A stretch of 64,000 bases of DNA, taken from NCBI GenBank assembly GCA_963754065.1, contig CAVWFH010000009.1, positions 1 to 64,000 on the forward strand, in the 5' to 3' direction. The notes under the pieces are model-generated. The model made no database searches, was not told the DNA's origin, and was given only the letters and a program-made list of their open reading frames with translations. This stretch comes from JALORV01 sp963754065 (GTDB lineage Bacteria; Pseudomonadota; Gammaproteobacteria; Burkholderiales; Burkholderiaceae_F). Positions 1 through 9,194 of this stretch are shown piece after piece. A program made the position numbers and the translations under genes. Each line of letters opens with the position of its first letter. The first letter of the stretch is position 1.

Positions 1-284
1 CCACGGCGCGCGCCGGGCAGGACGTCGCGGTCCATTACACCGGCTGGCTCCTCGACGGCAGCAAGTTCGACTCGAGCCACGACCGGGGACAACCGTTCAC
101 CTTCGGACTCGGCCGAGGCCAGGTCATCGCGGGCTGGGACGAAGGCGTCGAAGGCATGCAGGTCGGTGGCCTGCGCAAGCTGACGATTCCGCCGCAGCTG
201 GGCTACGGCGAATTCGGCGCGGGCGGCGTCATTCCGCCGAATGCGACGTTGGTGTTCGAGGTCGAGCTGATCGACGTCGGCTGA
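1..284 (+). CDS. FKBP-type peptidyl-prolyl cis-trans isomerase, C-terminal part
   Basis: This is the 3' end of an FKBP-fold prolyl isomerase, which speeds cis/trans isomerisation of Xaa-Pro bonds during folding. The gene is cut by the window edge; the reading frame is open from base 3 and 93 residues are visible. Recognisable FKBP signatures in order are VHYTGWLLDG, the KFDSS strand, VIAGWDEGVEGM, LTIPPQLGYGE and the closing strand IPPNATLVFEVELIDV. The visible part covers nearly a whole FKBP domain, so the protein is either a short cytoplasmic FKBP or has an N-terminal extension outside the window. The next gene on this strand is far away and the following 360 bases look degraded, so it probably ends its transcription unit. 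Confidence 0.93.
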   Translation, partial: TARAGQDVAVHYTGWLLDGSKFDSSHDRGQPFTFGLGRGQVIAGWDEGVEGMQVGGLRKLTIPPQLGYGEFGAGGVIPPNATLVFEVELIDVG

Positions 285-306
285 TCCGCCGGCGCGTCGT
301 TTGCGC

Positions 307-517
307 TCAGCTGGCTGCGCGCGCCAGCCAGCCCAGCATCAGCAGTCCCGCCGCCGCGACCCAGCTTCCGACGGCGCGCAGCGCGATGCGGCCCCATGCG
401 GCCTGGATCGTCGTCACCTGCGCGGACAGAATCGCGAACAGACAGCAGGCGGCAGTAACCGCAACGGCGAGCGCGAGTCAAACGCGGTCCAGCGCGGCGT
501 CGGGATCTCGATGTCAC
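307..517 (-). pseudogene. possible remnant of a membrane protein C-terminus
   Basis: The 366 bases between the FKBP gene and the first sulfatase hold no intact gene. On the minus strand a frame ending at 307 reads as a plausible C-terminal membrane segment (two hydrophobic stretches, the last GSWVAAAGLLMLGWLARA, with an Arg-rich loop before it), reminiscent of the end of HupE/UreJ-like small membrane proteins. The frame is closed by a stop at 478-480 with no start codon; a second frame just upstream continues with IPTPRWTAF, as if one frameshift separated them. It may be a decayed or mis-sequenced gene end, or chance coding potential in GC-rich DNA. Confidence 0.25.
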
Positions 518-651
518 GTACGTAATCGAAGGAGCGCTGCGACGGTTTGAAATTCGGGCATTCCCTTAGCCGTGCATATTCGCAAGGCGAGCGACAAAAC
601 AATCGGCCGCGCAGCCGCGCAAGGCACTTTCGAAATGGCTGTTACAGGCCA

Positions 652-3033
652 CTAGTTCAGCTTGACTTTGACGCTGCTGATCTTGCCGTCAAATCTGAAC
701 GGTCTCCGATCAAAGTAATCGATCGACACCGGCGAACCGAGGTCCACACCGACGTCGAAAGTCTCGCTCGCCGAAAACGCTGCCGGGACCGTGCGCTTGA
801 CGGTGGTCCGTGCCACTTCCTGGCCGTCAACCTTGAGCACCACATCGGCTGGCGACAAGGGCTGTGCGCTTGCCAGCGTGGTCGTGACCTCAATGCGATG
901 CTTGCCGGCAGCGAGCTTTGCGGCAGAGCGCGCGACAGTACGCTCGATGATCATCATGTTGTACTCGTAGACGAGTTGCCCCTTGTCCATATACAGCGCC
1001 AGCCCGCCGCCCGATCCACCCAATGCGTACAGCACTCCGGAGGCGTTGTCACTGAACTCGGCCTCAACGTTTACCGTGCTGTTCTCACGTCCCAGGCCCG
1101 GCGCCGTGAATTCGGGCATGCGCGTCGTGGTCGCGTCGAACTGCCAGCTGGTGTACGGAGACTTGATGCGGTCCTCGGGATGCAGGCGTAACCAGATGCC
1201 GGCCCCCAGCGGATAGACCTGGTTCGCCCGCGCCTGCGCGTCAAAGGTCTTCTGCAGCTGCGCCAGTCGCTTTGGTTCCTTCGCCGCCAGGTTATCGGCC
1301 TCGGAGAAGTCCCTGGTGATGTTGTAGAGCTCCCAGACGTCCTTGGCCGAATCCCATTCGGCAAGGCCGGGCGCACCCGGCAGCCACGGAGTCAGCGGGC
1401 CGAAGGTCGCCGCCACCCAGCCGTCCTGGTAGATGGCGCGGCTGCCGTTATTGTCGAAGTACTGCACCTTCTTGCGTCCGGGCGCCGTGGCTTGGGCGAA
1501 GGTGTAGGCGAGGCTCACGCCATCGATCGGGTCCTGCGCAAAGCCGTCCACGACCTTCGGCGGCGTGATGCCGACGATCTCGTAGATGGTGGGCGCAATG
1601 TCGTTGACGTGGTGGAACTGGGCCCGCGGTGTCTTGTCAGCCTTGATGCCCTTTGGCCAGGAGATCACCATGGGGTTGCGTGTGCCGCCGAAATGCGATG
1701 CGACGAGCTTGGTGTGGTGAAACGGCGTATTGCCGGCCCACGCCCAACCGGCGTGGTACATGCTGTCGGTCTTGGCTGTACCGAGGGCGTCGAGGCCGCC
1801 GATTTTCTCCAGCGCCGCCATCTGCTGCTCGACGGTGTTGGGGATGCCGTTCTGCGCCAGCAGCTCGCTGATGGTGCCGTTCTGGCCCTCGGCGCTGGCG
1901 CCGTTGTCGCCGAAGATGTAGATGACGATGGTGTTGTCGCGCACGCCGAGACGATCCAGCTCGTCGATCAGCTTGCCGGCCTGTGTGTCAACGTGCTCGA
2001 CGAAGCCGGCGTAGATCTCCATCAGGCGAAGCTGGAACGGGCGCTGCGCCTCTGGAACGCTGTTCCAGGATGGCATGTTCGCTGCACGCGGCGTGAGCTT
2101 GGTATCGGCCGGAATCCAGCCAAGCTGCTTCTGGCGCGCGAATACGCGCTCGCGGTAGGCATCCCAGCCGGCGTCGAACTTGCCCTTGTACTTGCCGGAC
2201 CACTCCTTGCCGACCTGATGTGGCCCGTGCGCTGCGCCTGGCGCCCAGTACATGAAGAACGGCTGGTCGGGCGAGAAGGCGCGATGCTTGCGCAACCAGT
2301 CGATGCTGCGCGCCGCCATGTCCTCGCTCAAGTGATACTTCTCGTCGTGCGGCGGCTCGACCACGGTCGTGTTCTCGACCAGCCGCGGTTCCCATTGCGA
2401 AGTTTCGCCGGCGAGGAAACCGTAGAAATAGTCGAAGCCGTGACCCGTCGGCCAGCGATCGAAGGGTCCCATCGCCGTGGTCTGGTCGGCCGGCGTGTTG
2501 TGCCACTTGCCGAACGCCGCGGTCTTGTAGCCATAGTTGCGCAGGACTTCGGGCATCGTCGCCGAGGTCTTCGGGATCACGCCGGTGTATCCGTCCCAGT
2601 CGACCGCGCGCTCGGCGATCGTGCCGTTGCCGACGCGCTGGTGGTTGCGGCCAGTCAGCAGCGCCGCCCGCGTTGGCGAGCAGATCGCCGTGGTGTGGAA
2701 GGTGTTGTAACTCACGCCCTGGCTTGCGAGCCGGCTGAGCGTCGGCGTATTCATCTCGCCGCCGAACGTCGATGCCTGGCCGAATCCGACGTCGTCGAGG
2801 AGGATGATCAGCACGTTTGGCGCACCAGGCTTCAGGTGCTGCGGCTGCGCGCGGCGCTTATGCACGGAGTCCTGCAGACGCGGCGCCGCCTTGCTTGCCG
2901 ACGGTACCGGCGGAAACGGCAGTACCGAGCCGTCGCTCGGCGTGGCGGTCGTCGTCGCGGCATGAGCCGGGAATGTGGCTCCCGCGCCCGCGCATAGGAG
3001 TAACGCCCAGCTCAATCTAGACAGGTTCTTCAT
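652..3033 (-). CDS. secreted arylsulfatase (formylglycine-dependent), copy 1
   Basis: A type I sulfatase of 793 residues, expected to hydrolyse sulfate esters outside the cytoplasm. An N-terminal signal peptide is visible (hydrophobic LSWALLLCAGAGATF, cleavage near AHA). The metal-binding LLDDVGFG motif is at residues 79-86 and the CSPTR signature at 118-122; its Cys is the residue that formylglycine-generating enzyme converts to the catalytic formylglycine, followed by LLTGRN. The C-terminal 200 residues form a beta-rich extension typical of the roughly 800-residue proteobacterial branch. The start at 3033 is preferred over one 12 codons upstream because it puts the signal peptide at the N-terminus. 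Its neighbour at 3094 is a close paralogue on the same strand, with 60 bases between them. The natural substrate cannot be read from the sequence, and no formylglycine-generating enzyme or sulfatase-maturase gene is in the window. Confidence 0.93.
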   Translation of the reverse strand: MKNLSRLSWALLLCAGAGATFPAHAATTTATPSDGSVLPFPPVPSASKAAPRLQDSVHKRRAQPQHLKPGAPNVLIILLDDVGFGQASTFGGEMNTPTLSRLASQGVSYNTFHTTAICSPTRAALLTGRNHQRVGNGTIAERAVDWDGYTGVIPKTSATMPEVLRNYGYKTAAFGKWHNTPADQTTAMGPFDRWPTGHGFDYFYGFLAGETSQWEPRLVENTTVVEPPHDEKYHLSEDMAARSIDWLRKHRAFSPDQPFFMYWAPGAAHGPHQVGKEWSGKYKGKFDAGWDAYRERVFARQKQLGWIPADTKLTPRAANMPSWNSVPEAQRPFQLRLMEIYAGFVEHVDTQAGKLIDELDRLGVRDNTIVIYIFGDNGASAEGQNGTISELLAQNGIPNTVEQQMAALEKIGGLDALGTAKTDSMYHAGWAWAGNTPFHHTKLVASHFGGTRNPMVISWPKGIKADKTPRAQFHHVNDIAPTIYEIVGITPPKVVDGFAQDPIDGVSLAYTFAQATAPGRKKVQYFDNNGSRAIYQDGWVAATFGPLTPWLPGAPGLAEWDSAKDVWELYNITRDFSEADNLAAKEPKRLAQLQKTFDAQARANQVYPLGAGIWLRLHPEDRIKSPYTSWQFDATTTRMPEFTAPGLGRENSTVNVEAEFSDNASGVLYALGGSGGGLALYMDKGQLVYEYNMMIIERTVARSAAKLAAGKHRIEVTTTLASAQPLSPADVVLKVDGQEVARTTVKRTVPAAFSASETFDVGVDLGSPVSIDYFDRRPFRFDGKISSVKVKLN

Positions 3034-3093
3034 GGCTTCAACACCTTGGTTCCCACGGGTGGTCGTCATTCGTCTCTATTGCTCCAACCCGCG

Positions 3094-5487
3094 TCATTTC
3101 TTGAGATACGCGATCTTCGTCGTGCCGATCGTTCCGTTGAATGCGAACGGCGCCTGATCGTAGTAGTCGAGTGAAACGGGCGAGTCGAGATCGACGCCGA
3201 TGTCGAACGTTGCATTCGAGGTGAAGTGCAGCGACATGGCCGCCGGCACCCGGCCCTGTCCCACCACCGCACCATTCACTCTCAGCGTGATGTCCATCGG
3301 CCCGCCGATCTTGTCGACCAGCTTCGATTCGACCTCGATCTTCGCCTTGCCCAAAGGCAGTCTGGCCCTGGACTTGATCTTCGTGCGCTGGACCTCGAAC
3401 AGGTTGAACTCGTAGTTCAAGAAGCCGTCCTTCACGTAGGTTGTGACGCCGCCGGAAAAGCCGGCCAGCGCGTACAGCACACCGTTGGCGTTCGCCGGCA
3501 CGTCCACCTCCATGGCGACAAGACTGCTGTTCTTGCCGAGCTTGGGTGCCGCGGATTCCGGCATGCGCGTGATGGGGAAGTCAAAGGTCCATTCGGTGAG
3601 GGGCGATGCCGGGGCGTCTTCGGGATGGAACATCGCGGTGGACCACAGGCCGCCGCCGATGGGCAGGTTCTTGTTCTTCTTGGACTCCTCGATGAAGAGG
3701 GCCTTCATCTCCTCGAGCTTCTTCGGGTTCGCTGCGGCGAGGTCCTTCGCCTGGCTCCAGTCCTGGTCGATGTTGTAGAGCTCCCACTTGTCGGTCAGCG
3801 GCGACCATTCCTTGATGCCCTTCGGCAAGCCGCCCACCCAGGGTTCACGCGGACCCGGAGCGCTGGCAAACCAGCCGTCGTGATAGATGCCTCGGCTGGC
3901 CATGATGTCGAAGAACTGGGTCTTCCGCGTTCCCGGCGCCTTGGCATTGCCGAACGTGTAGACCATGCTGACGCCGGCGATCGGATCCTGCTCGAAGCCG
4001 TTCACAACACGAGGCGCGGTGATCTTCGTCAGCTCGTAGATCGTCGGCACGATGTCGATCACGTGGTGGAACTGTGGTCGAGCGGTCGCATCGGCCTTGA
4101 TGCGCTTCGGCCAGGCGACAGCCATCGGCTGGCGGATGCCACCGAAGTAAGCCCCCATCAGCTTGGTGCCCTGGTACGGCGTGCTGCCCGCCCAGGCCCA
4201 TCCGGCGTGGAACATGTTGTCGGTCTTCGGGCCGCCGAGCGCGTCCAGACCACCGAGCTCTTTCAGGGCCTCGATGTGCTGCGCGATCGTGGTCGGAATG
4301 CCGTTCTGCGCAAGTTGCTCGCTGATGGTGCCGTTAAGGCCCTCCGATGAGGAGCCGTTGTCACCCCAGATGTAGAAGATCAGCGTGTTGTCCAGCTTGC
4401 CCTGGCGTTCGATCTCGGCGATGAGCCGTCCCGCGTTGTAGTCGGCATGCTCGGTGAAGCCGGCGAACACTTCCATCAGTCGGCGCTGGAACGGTCTTTC
4501 TGCCTCGGGGATCGAGTCCCACGAAGCCATGGACGCGGGGCGCGGCGTGAGTTGGGCGTCTTGCGGAATCCAACCCTTCGCCTTGGCGCGCACGAAAGTG
4601 CGTTCGCGATACCTGTCCCAGCCGTCGTCGAACTTGCCCTTGTACTTGTCGGCCCACTCCTTCATCACCTGGTGCGGGCCATGCGATGCCCCCGGAGCCC
4701 AGTACATGAAGAACGGCTTGTCCGGCGCGTAGGCCTTCTGCTCGCGTAGCCACTGGATGGCATCTTCGGCAATGTCCTCGGTCAGGTGGTAGCCCTTCTT
4801 GGGGTGCAGGGTCACGGGGCTGGTGTTGCGCGTCAGGGTCGGCTCATACTGCGAAGCCTCGCCGGCCAGGAACCCGTAGAAGTACTCGAAGCCGTAACCG
4901 GTCGGCCAATAGTCGAACGGTCCCTTGCTGGTGATCTGCTCCTCGGGTGTGTTGTGCCACTTGCCCCAGGCGCCGGTGTTGTAGCCGTAGTTCTTGAGCA
5001 CTTCGGCGACGGTCGCCGACGATTTGGGGATGGTTCCGCTGAAACCATCAAAATCGTTGGCGATCGCCGAGATCTGGCCGTTGCCGACAAAGGTGTGATT
5101 GCGCCCGGTGAGCAATGAAGCCCGCGTGGGCGAACACATCGCCGTGGAGTGAAAACGGTTGTAGGAAATGCCCATCTTCGCCACGCGATCAAGAGTCGGC
5201 GTGTTGATCTCACCACCGTAGGTCGAAGGCGTGCCCGGCCCGACGTCGTCCATCAGGATGATCAGGATGTTCGGCGCGCCGCCGGAAAGGCGCTTCGGCT
5301 CGACGCGCTTCTTGTAGGTCGAGGTCTCCATCGTCAGCCCCGCCTTGGAGCCGGAGGGCGTGGGCGGGAACGGCAGCACCGAGCCGTCGTCGGGCGTGGG
5401 GGTCGGTGATGCGGCATGGCATTCAAATGGGGCAATTGCGCTCATGCAGAGCAGTAACGCCGCACTCAGGCCGGAGAGGATCTTCAT
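3094..5487 (-). CDS. secreted arylsulfatase (formylglycine-dependent), copy 2
   Basis: The second type I sulfatase, 797 residues, colinear with the downstream copy over its whole length and clearly a tandem duplicate that has since diverged. It has a signal peptide (LSAALLLCMSAIAPF, cleavage near CHA), the metal-binding LMDDVGPG motif at 79-86, and the CSPTR signature with the formylglycine precursor Cys at 118, the same position as in copy 1. Shared blocks include GGEINTPTL, HGPHQV, IWGDNGSSSEG and QFHHVIDIVPTIYE. It is probably cotranscribed with copy 1 and with the beta-barrel gene upstream of it, which would suit uptake or release of a sulfated compound across the outer membrane. Divergence between the copies suggests different substrates, but this is inference. 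Confidence 0.93.
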   Translation of the reverse strand: MKILSGLSAALLLCMSAIAPFECHAASPTPTPDDGSVLPFPPTPSGSKAGLTMETSTYKKRVEPKRLSGGAPNILIILMDDVGPGTPSTYGGEINTPTLDRVAKMGISYNRFHSTAMCSPTRASLLTGRNHTFVGNGQISAIANDFDGFSGTIPKSSATVAEVLKNYGYNTGAWGKWHNTPEEQITSKGPFDYWPTGYGFEYFYGFLAGEASQYEPTLTRNTSPVTLHPKKGYHLTEDIAEDAIQWLREQKAYAPDKPFFMYWAPGASHGPHQVMKEWADKYKGKFDDGWDRYRERTFVRAKAKGWIPQDAQLTPRPASMASWDSIPEAERPFQRRLMEVFAGFTEHADYNAGRLIAEIERQGKLDNTLIFYIWGDNGSSSEGLNGTISEQLAQNGIPTTIAQHIEALKELGGLDALGGPKTDNMFHAGWAWAGSTPYQGTKLMGAYFGGIRQPMAVAWPKRIKADATARPQFHHVIDIVPTIYELTKITAPRVVNGFEQDPIAGVSMVYTFGNAKAPGTRKTQFFDIMASRGIYHDGWFASAPGPREPWVGGLPKGIKEWSPLTDKWELYNIDQDWSQAKDLAAANPKKLEEMKALFIEESKKNKNLPIGGGLWSTAMFHPEDAPASPLTEWTFDFPITRMPESAAPKLGKNSSLVAMEVDVPANANGVLYALAGFSGGVTTYVKDGFLNYEFNLFEVQRTKIKSRARLPLGKAKIEVESKLVDKIGGPMDITLRVNGAVVGQGRVPAAMSLHFTSNATFDIGVDLDSPVSLDYYDQAPFAFNGTIGTTKIAYLKK

Positions 5488-5582
5488 CGGTTCATCGCCT
5501 CAAATCTTGTTGAACTTCATCACTTCACTCCGAACGGGGACGAAGGCCAAGGTCATTCTTCAGATGCAGGTTCTCTTCGGCT

Positions 5583-6573
5583 TCAGAACTTGTAGACCGC
5601 CTTCAGCCAGATGTAGTCGCCGTCCAGGCGGTTCTTCGTGTCCATCTCGAACAGCCATTTGAACTCGACCAACAGCGTCTCAGTCTTGCTCAAGGGCTGG
5701 ATGTAGCCGATCACTGGGCCGAGCCCCGCGGTGCGCCCCTTGAAGCAGCCAAGCACCGCGCCCGAGCCGCTGTCGCAGCTCACCTGCTGGAAATAGAACC
5801 CTTCGGCGCCGAGCGTCATCAGCCCCGTGCCCACCGGCAGGATCTGCTCGATCGTGCCGTCGAAGTGCAGCACACTGCCGCTCTTGTAGTCGGTGTCCGG
5901 ATTCTCGGTGTTGATCGCGTAGCCGGTGTTCAGCAGTGCATTGAAGCCGCTCTTCGGGTTGCTGTAGGTCACGCCGAACACCGGATCGAAGGTCCAGTAG
6001 TTCAGACCCGGATTGCCGAGCCGGCCCTCCTGATAGCTGCCGGTCGGCGCGTAGATCGGCAGCACGAAGTTGTATTGCCAGTGGCTTTCGGGTTCCTTCC
6101 ACGCCAGCATGGCCGGAATGAACGTCAGGTCACCGAAGCCTGAGACGCTGCTGTCGACCCGTCTCGTCACTCCGCTGCGCGACTGCACGCTGGCCGAGAC
6201 GTCCAGCAAGGAGTACGGCAGGGCCGCGACCATCGAGTAGGTCGCCCCGAGAACCTTTCCCTCGAAGGCATAGATGCCCGCCAGAACGAAGGTGTTTGCA
6301 GTCGCCTCCAGGTTGCTGGCCAGCCCGGCCGCGGTCGGGATCTGCTTTCGTCGCGCTGCCGCTGTAGTTGAGGTACATCGGCTTGATGATCATGCCCGGC
6401 GCAGTCGGCGCGTTGTCGATGAGCGTGGCCATGGAGCCGGGGATCACGTGAGTCGTTCCGCCCTCGCCGGCGGTAGCAACGGTGGGAGCCACCATAGCTG
6501 CGGCACATACCGCGGTGGCGAGGCTAACCCGGCAGGCTAATCCCGAGCACTTAGTTCTTCTGCCTGTCGTCAT
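5583..6573 (-). pseudogene. outer-membrane transporter of the phenol-degradation MetA/SphA type, frameshifted
   Basis: An outer-membrane beta-barrel protein similar to the MetA-pathway/SphA family, members of which are predicted to move aromatic or hydrophobic compounds. The frame starting at 6573 gives a signal peptide and runs to ATKADP; the rest continues in the +1 frame (TAAGLASNLEATANTF onward) to the stop at 5583, ending in the aromatic-terminated strand WLKAVYKF. The break is at about 6336, where one extra base restores continuity if removed. Both halves are well preserved on either side, so this is either a very recent mutation or a sequence error. The gene lies directly upstream of the two sulfatases on the same strand, so a role in handling the sulfatase substrate or product is plausible. 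Confidence 0.75.
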
Positions 6574-6878
6574 TGCGAGCTGCTCCCTCTTTCACGGGTT
6601 GGGTTTCCGGAGACTTCCGGGTCTCGTTGATATTTGGCTTCGGTGGCCGGTACTGGCGCGCGACCCGGTCCCAGTCCGTCGGTGTAACCCGACTGCCGAA
6701 GACGCCTGTCGTGCGGGTGCTGAACCGGATCCTGCTGCAAGTTCCTGGCCGACACCGGTGCAACGCGTGCGGTCGATGCTTTGCGTCGTGACGCCTCTTG
6801 CTGAACGGGAGGAAGCTGAACCAGCGCGATCAGGCCCATGGCGCCAGCGGCCACGGCTATCTGCACGAACAGTTTCAT
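6570..6878 (-). CDS. small exported protein of unknown function
   Basis: A predicted 102-residue protein starting MKLFVQIAVAAGAMGLIALV, a signal peptide or single membrane anchor, followed by a basic, low-complexity stretch. The start at 6878 is supported by GGAG eight bases upstream. The C-terminal half is uncertain: the neighbouring frame, closing at 6551, encodes a more protein-like tail (VTPTDWDRVARQYRPPKPN), so a frameshift around 6700 like those in adjacent genes is possible; the product would then end at 6551 and overlap the next gene's start. No family is recognised. It sits in the envelope gene group between the OmpA-like gene and the barrel transporter. Confidence 0.5.
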   Translation of the reverse strand: MKLFVQIAVAAGAMGLIALVQLPPVQQEASRRKASTARVAPVSARNLQQDPVQHPHDRRLRQSGYTDGLGPGRAPVPATEAKYQRDPEVSGNPTRERGSSSQ

Positions 6879-7036
6879 CGACGGTCTCCGCAGCTCGGTG
6901 CCAGGTCGCATCAGTTCGGCGACATGATCTTTTGATGAGTCGAGCGCCCGACCTTCAGGCCGCTTGGCGCAAAAGGTAGGAAAAAGGGCGTCGCCGCGAT
7001 GCGGGACGCCCTTCACCCAGTCCAGGCCCGAACGCG

Positions 7037-8140
7037 TTACTTCGACTGCACGCCGGTCACCTCAACTTCGACGCGACGGTCGGGGGCCAGACAGGCGATC
7101 AGCGCCTGCTGTGTCTTCGCCTGACCCTTGGCCTTGCAGTCGGCTTCGGTGACTCTCACCTGCGTTTCGCCACGGCCCTCGGTGGTGATGATGGAGGCCG
7201 GCACGCCTTCCTTCACCAGGAAATCCGCAAAGGCGCGCGCGCGCTGCTCCGACAGCTTCTGGTTGTACGCGTCCGTGCCGATCGGGTCGGTGTGCCCGAT
7301 CACCTTGACCGAGGTGGCGGTAAAGCCAGCCGCACGAAGGGCCCTGATCACATCGTCGGCGCGTTGACGCGCGACGTCTGACACCTTGGCGCTGTCGAAC
7401 GCGAACAAACCGTCAGCCGGGAGCGTGAAGGTCCGCTTGGTCGGCTGCGGCGGCGGCGGGGGCGGCGGCGGGGGCGGCGGGGGCGGGGCGGCCCTCACCG
7501 GTGCGGGCGGCGGCGGAGGTGGCGGCGGCACGGCGACCGTGGGCTTGGGCCCGAACGGAATCTGCAGGCCTGCGGTAACTACCCAGTCGCCGAACGCGCT
7601 GCCGCTGACGCGGTCGCCCATGTTGAAGTCGTAGCGATAGCGGCCGTCGACGTAGAAGCGACCCCACGAGAACGGGTAGGCCATGCCGACACCGGCGGCC
7701 AGGTACGGACTGACGTCCGTATCAATGCCACCGCCGAAGTTGCCGACGCGATCCCAGATGGCGCCCGCACCGACCAGGCCATAGAACTGCATGTTGCTCC
7801 AGCGTGCAACGCCCTCGCGGCCGCCGAAGTACCACTTGCCGTCCACGCCCAGAGTCGAAACCTGCCAGTCTGTCGGCGAACCGTCTCGGTCCAGCTGCTC
7901 ATAGGACCCGCGCAGTTCCATGTCCCACCAGGGATTGACGGCCCGGCCCACCGCGATGCCGGCACCGAATCCGTCGTCGGAGCGACGCGCGCTGTCGGCA
8001 AAGGTGTAGGTGCCAAACGGCGCGACATACCAGCGGTCGTCGAACCACTTGTCCGCCGGGTAGGACATCTGCGCACTGGCCGCCAGTGGCGCCATGGCCA
8101 TGCAGGCCAGCGCAATCGATCGCAATACGGGCTTGCTCAT
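7037..8140 (-). CDS. OmpA-family outer-membrane protein
   Basis: A 367-residue protein with a signal peptide (residues 1 to about 23, ending ASA), an eight-strand barrel-like N-terminal domain to about residue 210, a proline-rich linker (runs of eight and thirteen Pro), and a C-terminal OmpA peptidoglycan-binding domain with the signature GHTDPIGTDAYNQKLSEQRA. It would anchor the outer membrane to peptidoglycan. The start at 8140 is fixed by GGAGG nine bases upstream. A Cys pair (EADCKAKG and IACL) in the C-terminal domain is typical of this branch. The 304 bases upstream hold an 18-bp palindromic site at 8275-8292 shared with other promoters in this region, and nothing else recognisable. Confidence 0.92.
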   Translation of the reverse strand: MSKPVLRSIALACMAMAPLAASAQMSYPADKWFDDRWYVAPFGTYTFADSARRSDDGFGAGIAVGRAVNPWWDMELRGSYEQLDRDGSPTDWQVSTLGVDGKWYFGGREGVARWSNMQFYGLVGAGAIWDRVGNFGGGIDTDVSPYLAAGVGMAYPFSWGRFYVDGRYRYDFNMGDRVSGSAFGDWVVTAGLQIPFGPKPTVAVPPPPPPPPAPVRAAPPPPPPPPPPPPPQPTKRTFTLPADGLFAFDSAKVSDVARQRADDVIRALRAAGFTATSVKVIGHTDPIGTDAYNQKLSEQRARAFADFLVKEGVPASIITTEGRGETQVRVTEADCKAKGQAKTQQALIACLAPDRRVEVEVTGVQSK

Positions 8141-8274
8141 TCTTTCATTCCTCCGCTCGAAGGTCTTATTCGATCTGTTTGTCGTTTGAATTCGTGTAGT
8201 AGGAGAGAGGCGACAGCTCGTTCGCCGCACGACTCTCTCTCTTGGTCGATCTTAGGTCCGCCGCTTCGCCAAGC

Positions 8275-8292
8275 TTGTCGCCAATTGGACAA
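8275..8292. promoter_or_regulatory. putative Crp/Fnr-type operator, site 1
   Basis: TTGTCGCCAATTGGACAA, an inverted repeat of TTGTC and GACAA separated by eight bases. It lies 135 bases upstream of the ompA-like start codon in a region without genes. The same TTGTC-N8-GACAA form occurs at four other intergenic places between 11.4 and 16.2 kb, all near Crp/Fnr-family genes. Which regulator binds it is inferred from proximity only. Confidence 0.5.
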
Positions 8293-8444
8293 GTCGCGTC
8301 ATTGCGCAACTCTTTCGGGATTGACGAACCTGGCGTGGAAAGTCGGGCTGCTTCCCATTCGGAAATCCAGCCATCTAATGTGGGGCGCCGGCGCCGCGCA
8401 ACGCCTGTTGCGGCACCAGCAGCCGCACCGCGATCAGACCTGGA

Positions 8445-8681
8445 TCAGTTCCACTTTTCTTCGCGGCACTCGCTGCGCCGCTTGTCGTTGTCCAGCTTGC
8501 TGCAGTCGACTTTCTTGCCGTCATTGCTTCCGTACTTTTGTTGACGGCATTCCTTGCGCAACTTGTCATTGTCGAGCTTGCCGCAGTTAACGCCGTCGAA
8601 CTTGTTCTTGTCGTCTTTCGCCACGGCCATCGAGCTGGCCAGACACAGGATCACGATCGGCAGCAATTTCATTAAACGCAT
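8445..8681 (-). CDS. small secreted protein with a duplicated Cys/KLDNDK motif
   Basis: A 78-residue exported protein. After a signal peptide (LMKLLPIVILCLASSMAVA) the mature part is only about 55 residues and consists of two copies of one unit: CGKLDNDKLRKECRQQK and CSKLDNDKRRSECREEK. Each copy has two Cys ten residues apart, so two disulfides or a metal site are possible. The start at 8681 is chosen because AAGGAG lies eight bases upstream; an internal Met three codons later is the alternative. I do not recognise a family. The neighbours are an OmpA-like protein and another small exported protein, which suggests a periplasmic or surface role. Confidence 0.7.
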   Translation of the reverse strand: MRLMKLLPIVILCLASSMAVAKDDKNKFDGVNCGKLDNDKLRKECRQQKYGSNDGKKVDCSKLDNDKRRSECREEKWN

Positions 8682-8802
8682 GATGTAGAACTCCTTGTAA
8701 TGGGTCATTTCAAGCAAGAGCAACTACCTGTTCGACTTGACCTAGTTGCCCGACGAAAACTTCTCGGCTCGCGTGTGCGAATGGCGCGCGGCCTGGCTGC
8801 AA

Positions 8803-9084
8803 TCAGTTGGTCGCTTTGTCGACCTTGTTCTTGGCCTTCTCGGTCGGCGTGTCCTCCTTCCGCTTGTCGAGCGGCCCCTTGTCTTCGACGCCGGCCGTGC
8901 GCTTGGCGGTGTCCGATGCGGCCTCCTTCGGGTCGCAGCGCCCGCCGACACCGACGGTGGCTTTGGTGGCCGCGCTCTTGGCCGCCTTCTCGGGCGTGCA
9001 TTCGGGGTCGAGTGGGCCGGCCAACGCGAGTTGCGTGCACGTTGCCAGGGCGATCGACAAAGCGGTCAATGCAGTCTTGTTCAT
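8803..9084 (-). CDS. small secreted charged protein
   Basis: A 93-residue protein with a signal peptide (NKTALTALSIALATCTQLALA) and a short, very hydrophilic mature region rich in Lys, Ala, Thr and Asp, with two Cys (PECTPEKAAK and GRCDPKEAA) that could form a disulfide. The two Cys segments look like diverged repeats of one unit, C-x-P-x-x-A. The start at 9084 is supported by AAGGA seven bases upstream. No family is recognised. It belongs to the same minus-strand group of small exported proteins as the 8445-8681 gene. Confidence 0.65.
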   Translation of the reverse strand: MNKTALTALSIALATCTQLALAGPLDPECTPEKAAKSAATKATVGVGGRCDPKEAASDTAKRTAGVEDKGPLDKRKEDTPTEKAKNKVDKATN

Positions 9085-9194
9085 ATCGTGTCCTTCAGTG
9101 ATAGTCCTGCCGGCAAGGACCGGCAGGGATTCGAAACAAGTCTCAAGCGTCATTGCTCGGCAGTCGTGGGTACCCATCGACCCGGATCGGCGAC

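Noticed and set aside
1492..4350. Long plus-strand open frames opposite the two sulfatase genes
   Set aside because: They mirror the sulfatase codons, have Arg/Ala/Val-rich unlikely compositions and no domain. In GC-rich DNA such antisense frames are expected.
7440..7540. Highly repetitive GGC/GCC tract, possible tandem repeat or CRISPR-like array
   Set aside because: It encodes the proline-rich linker of the OmpA-like protein in frame; there are no unique spacers.
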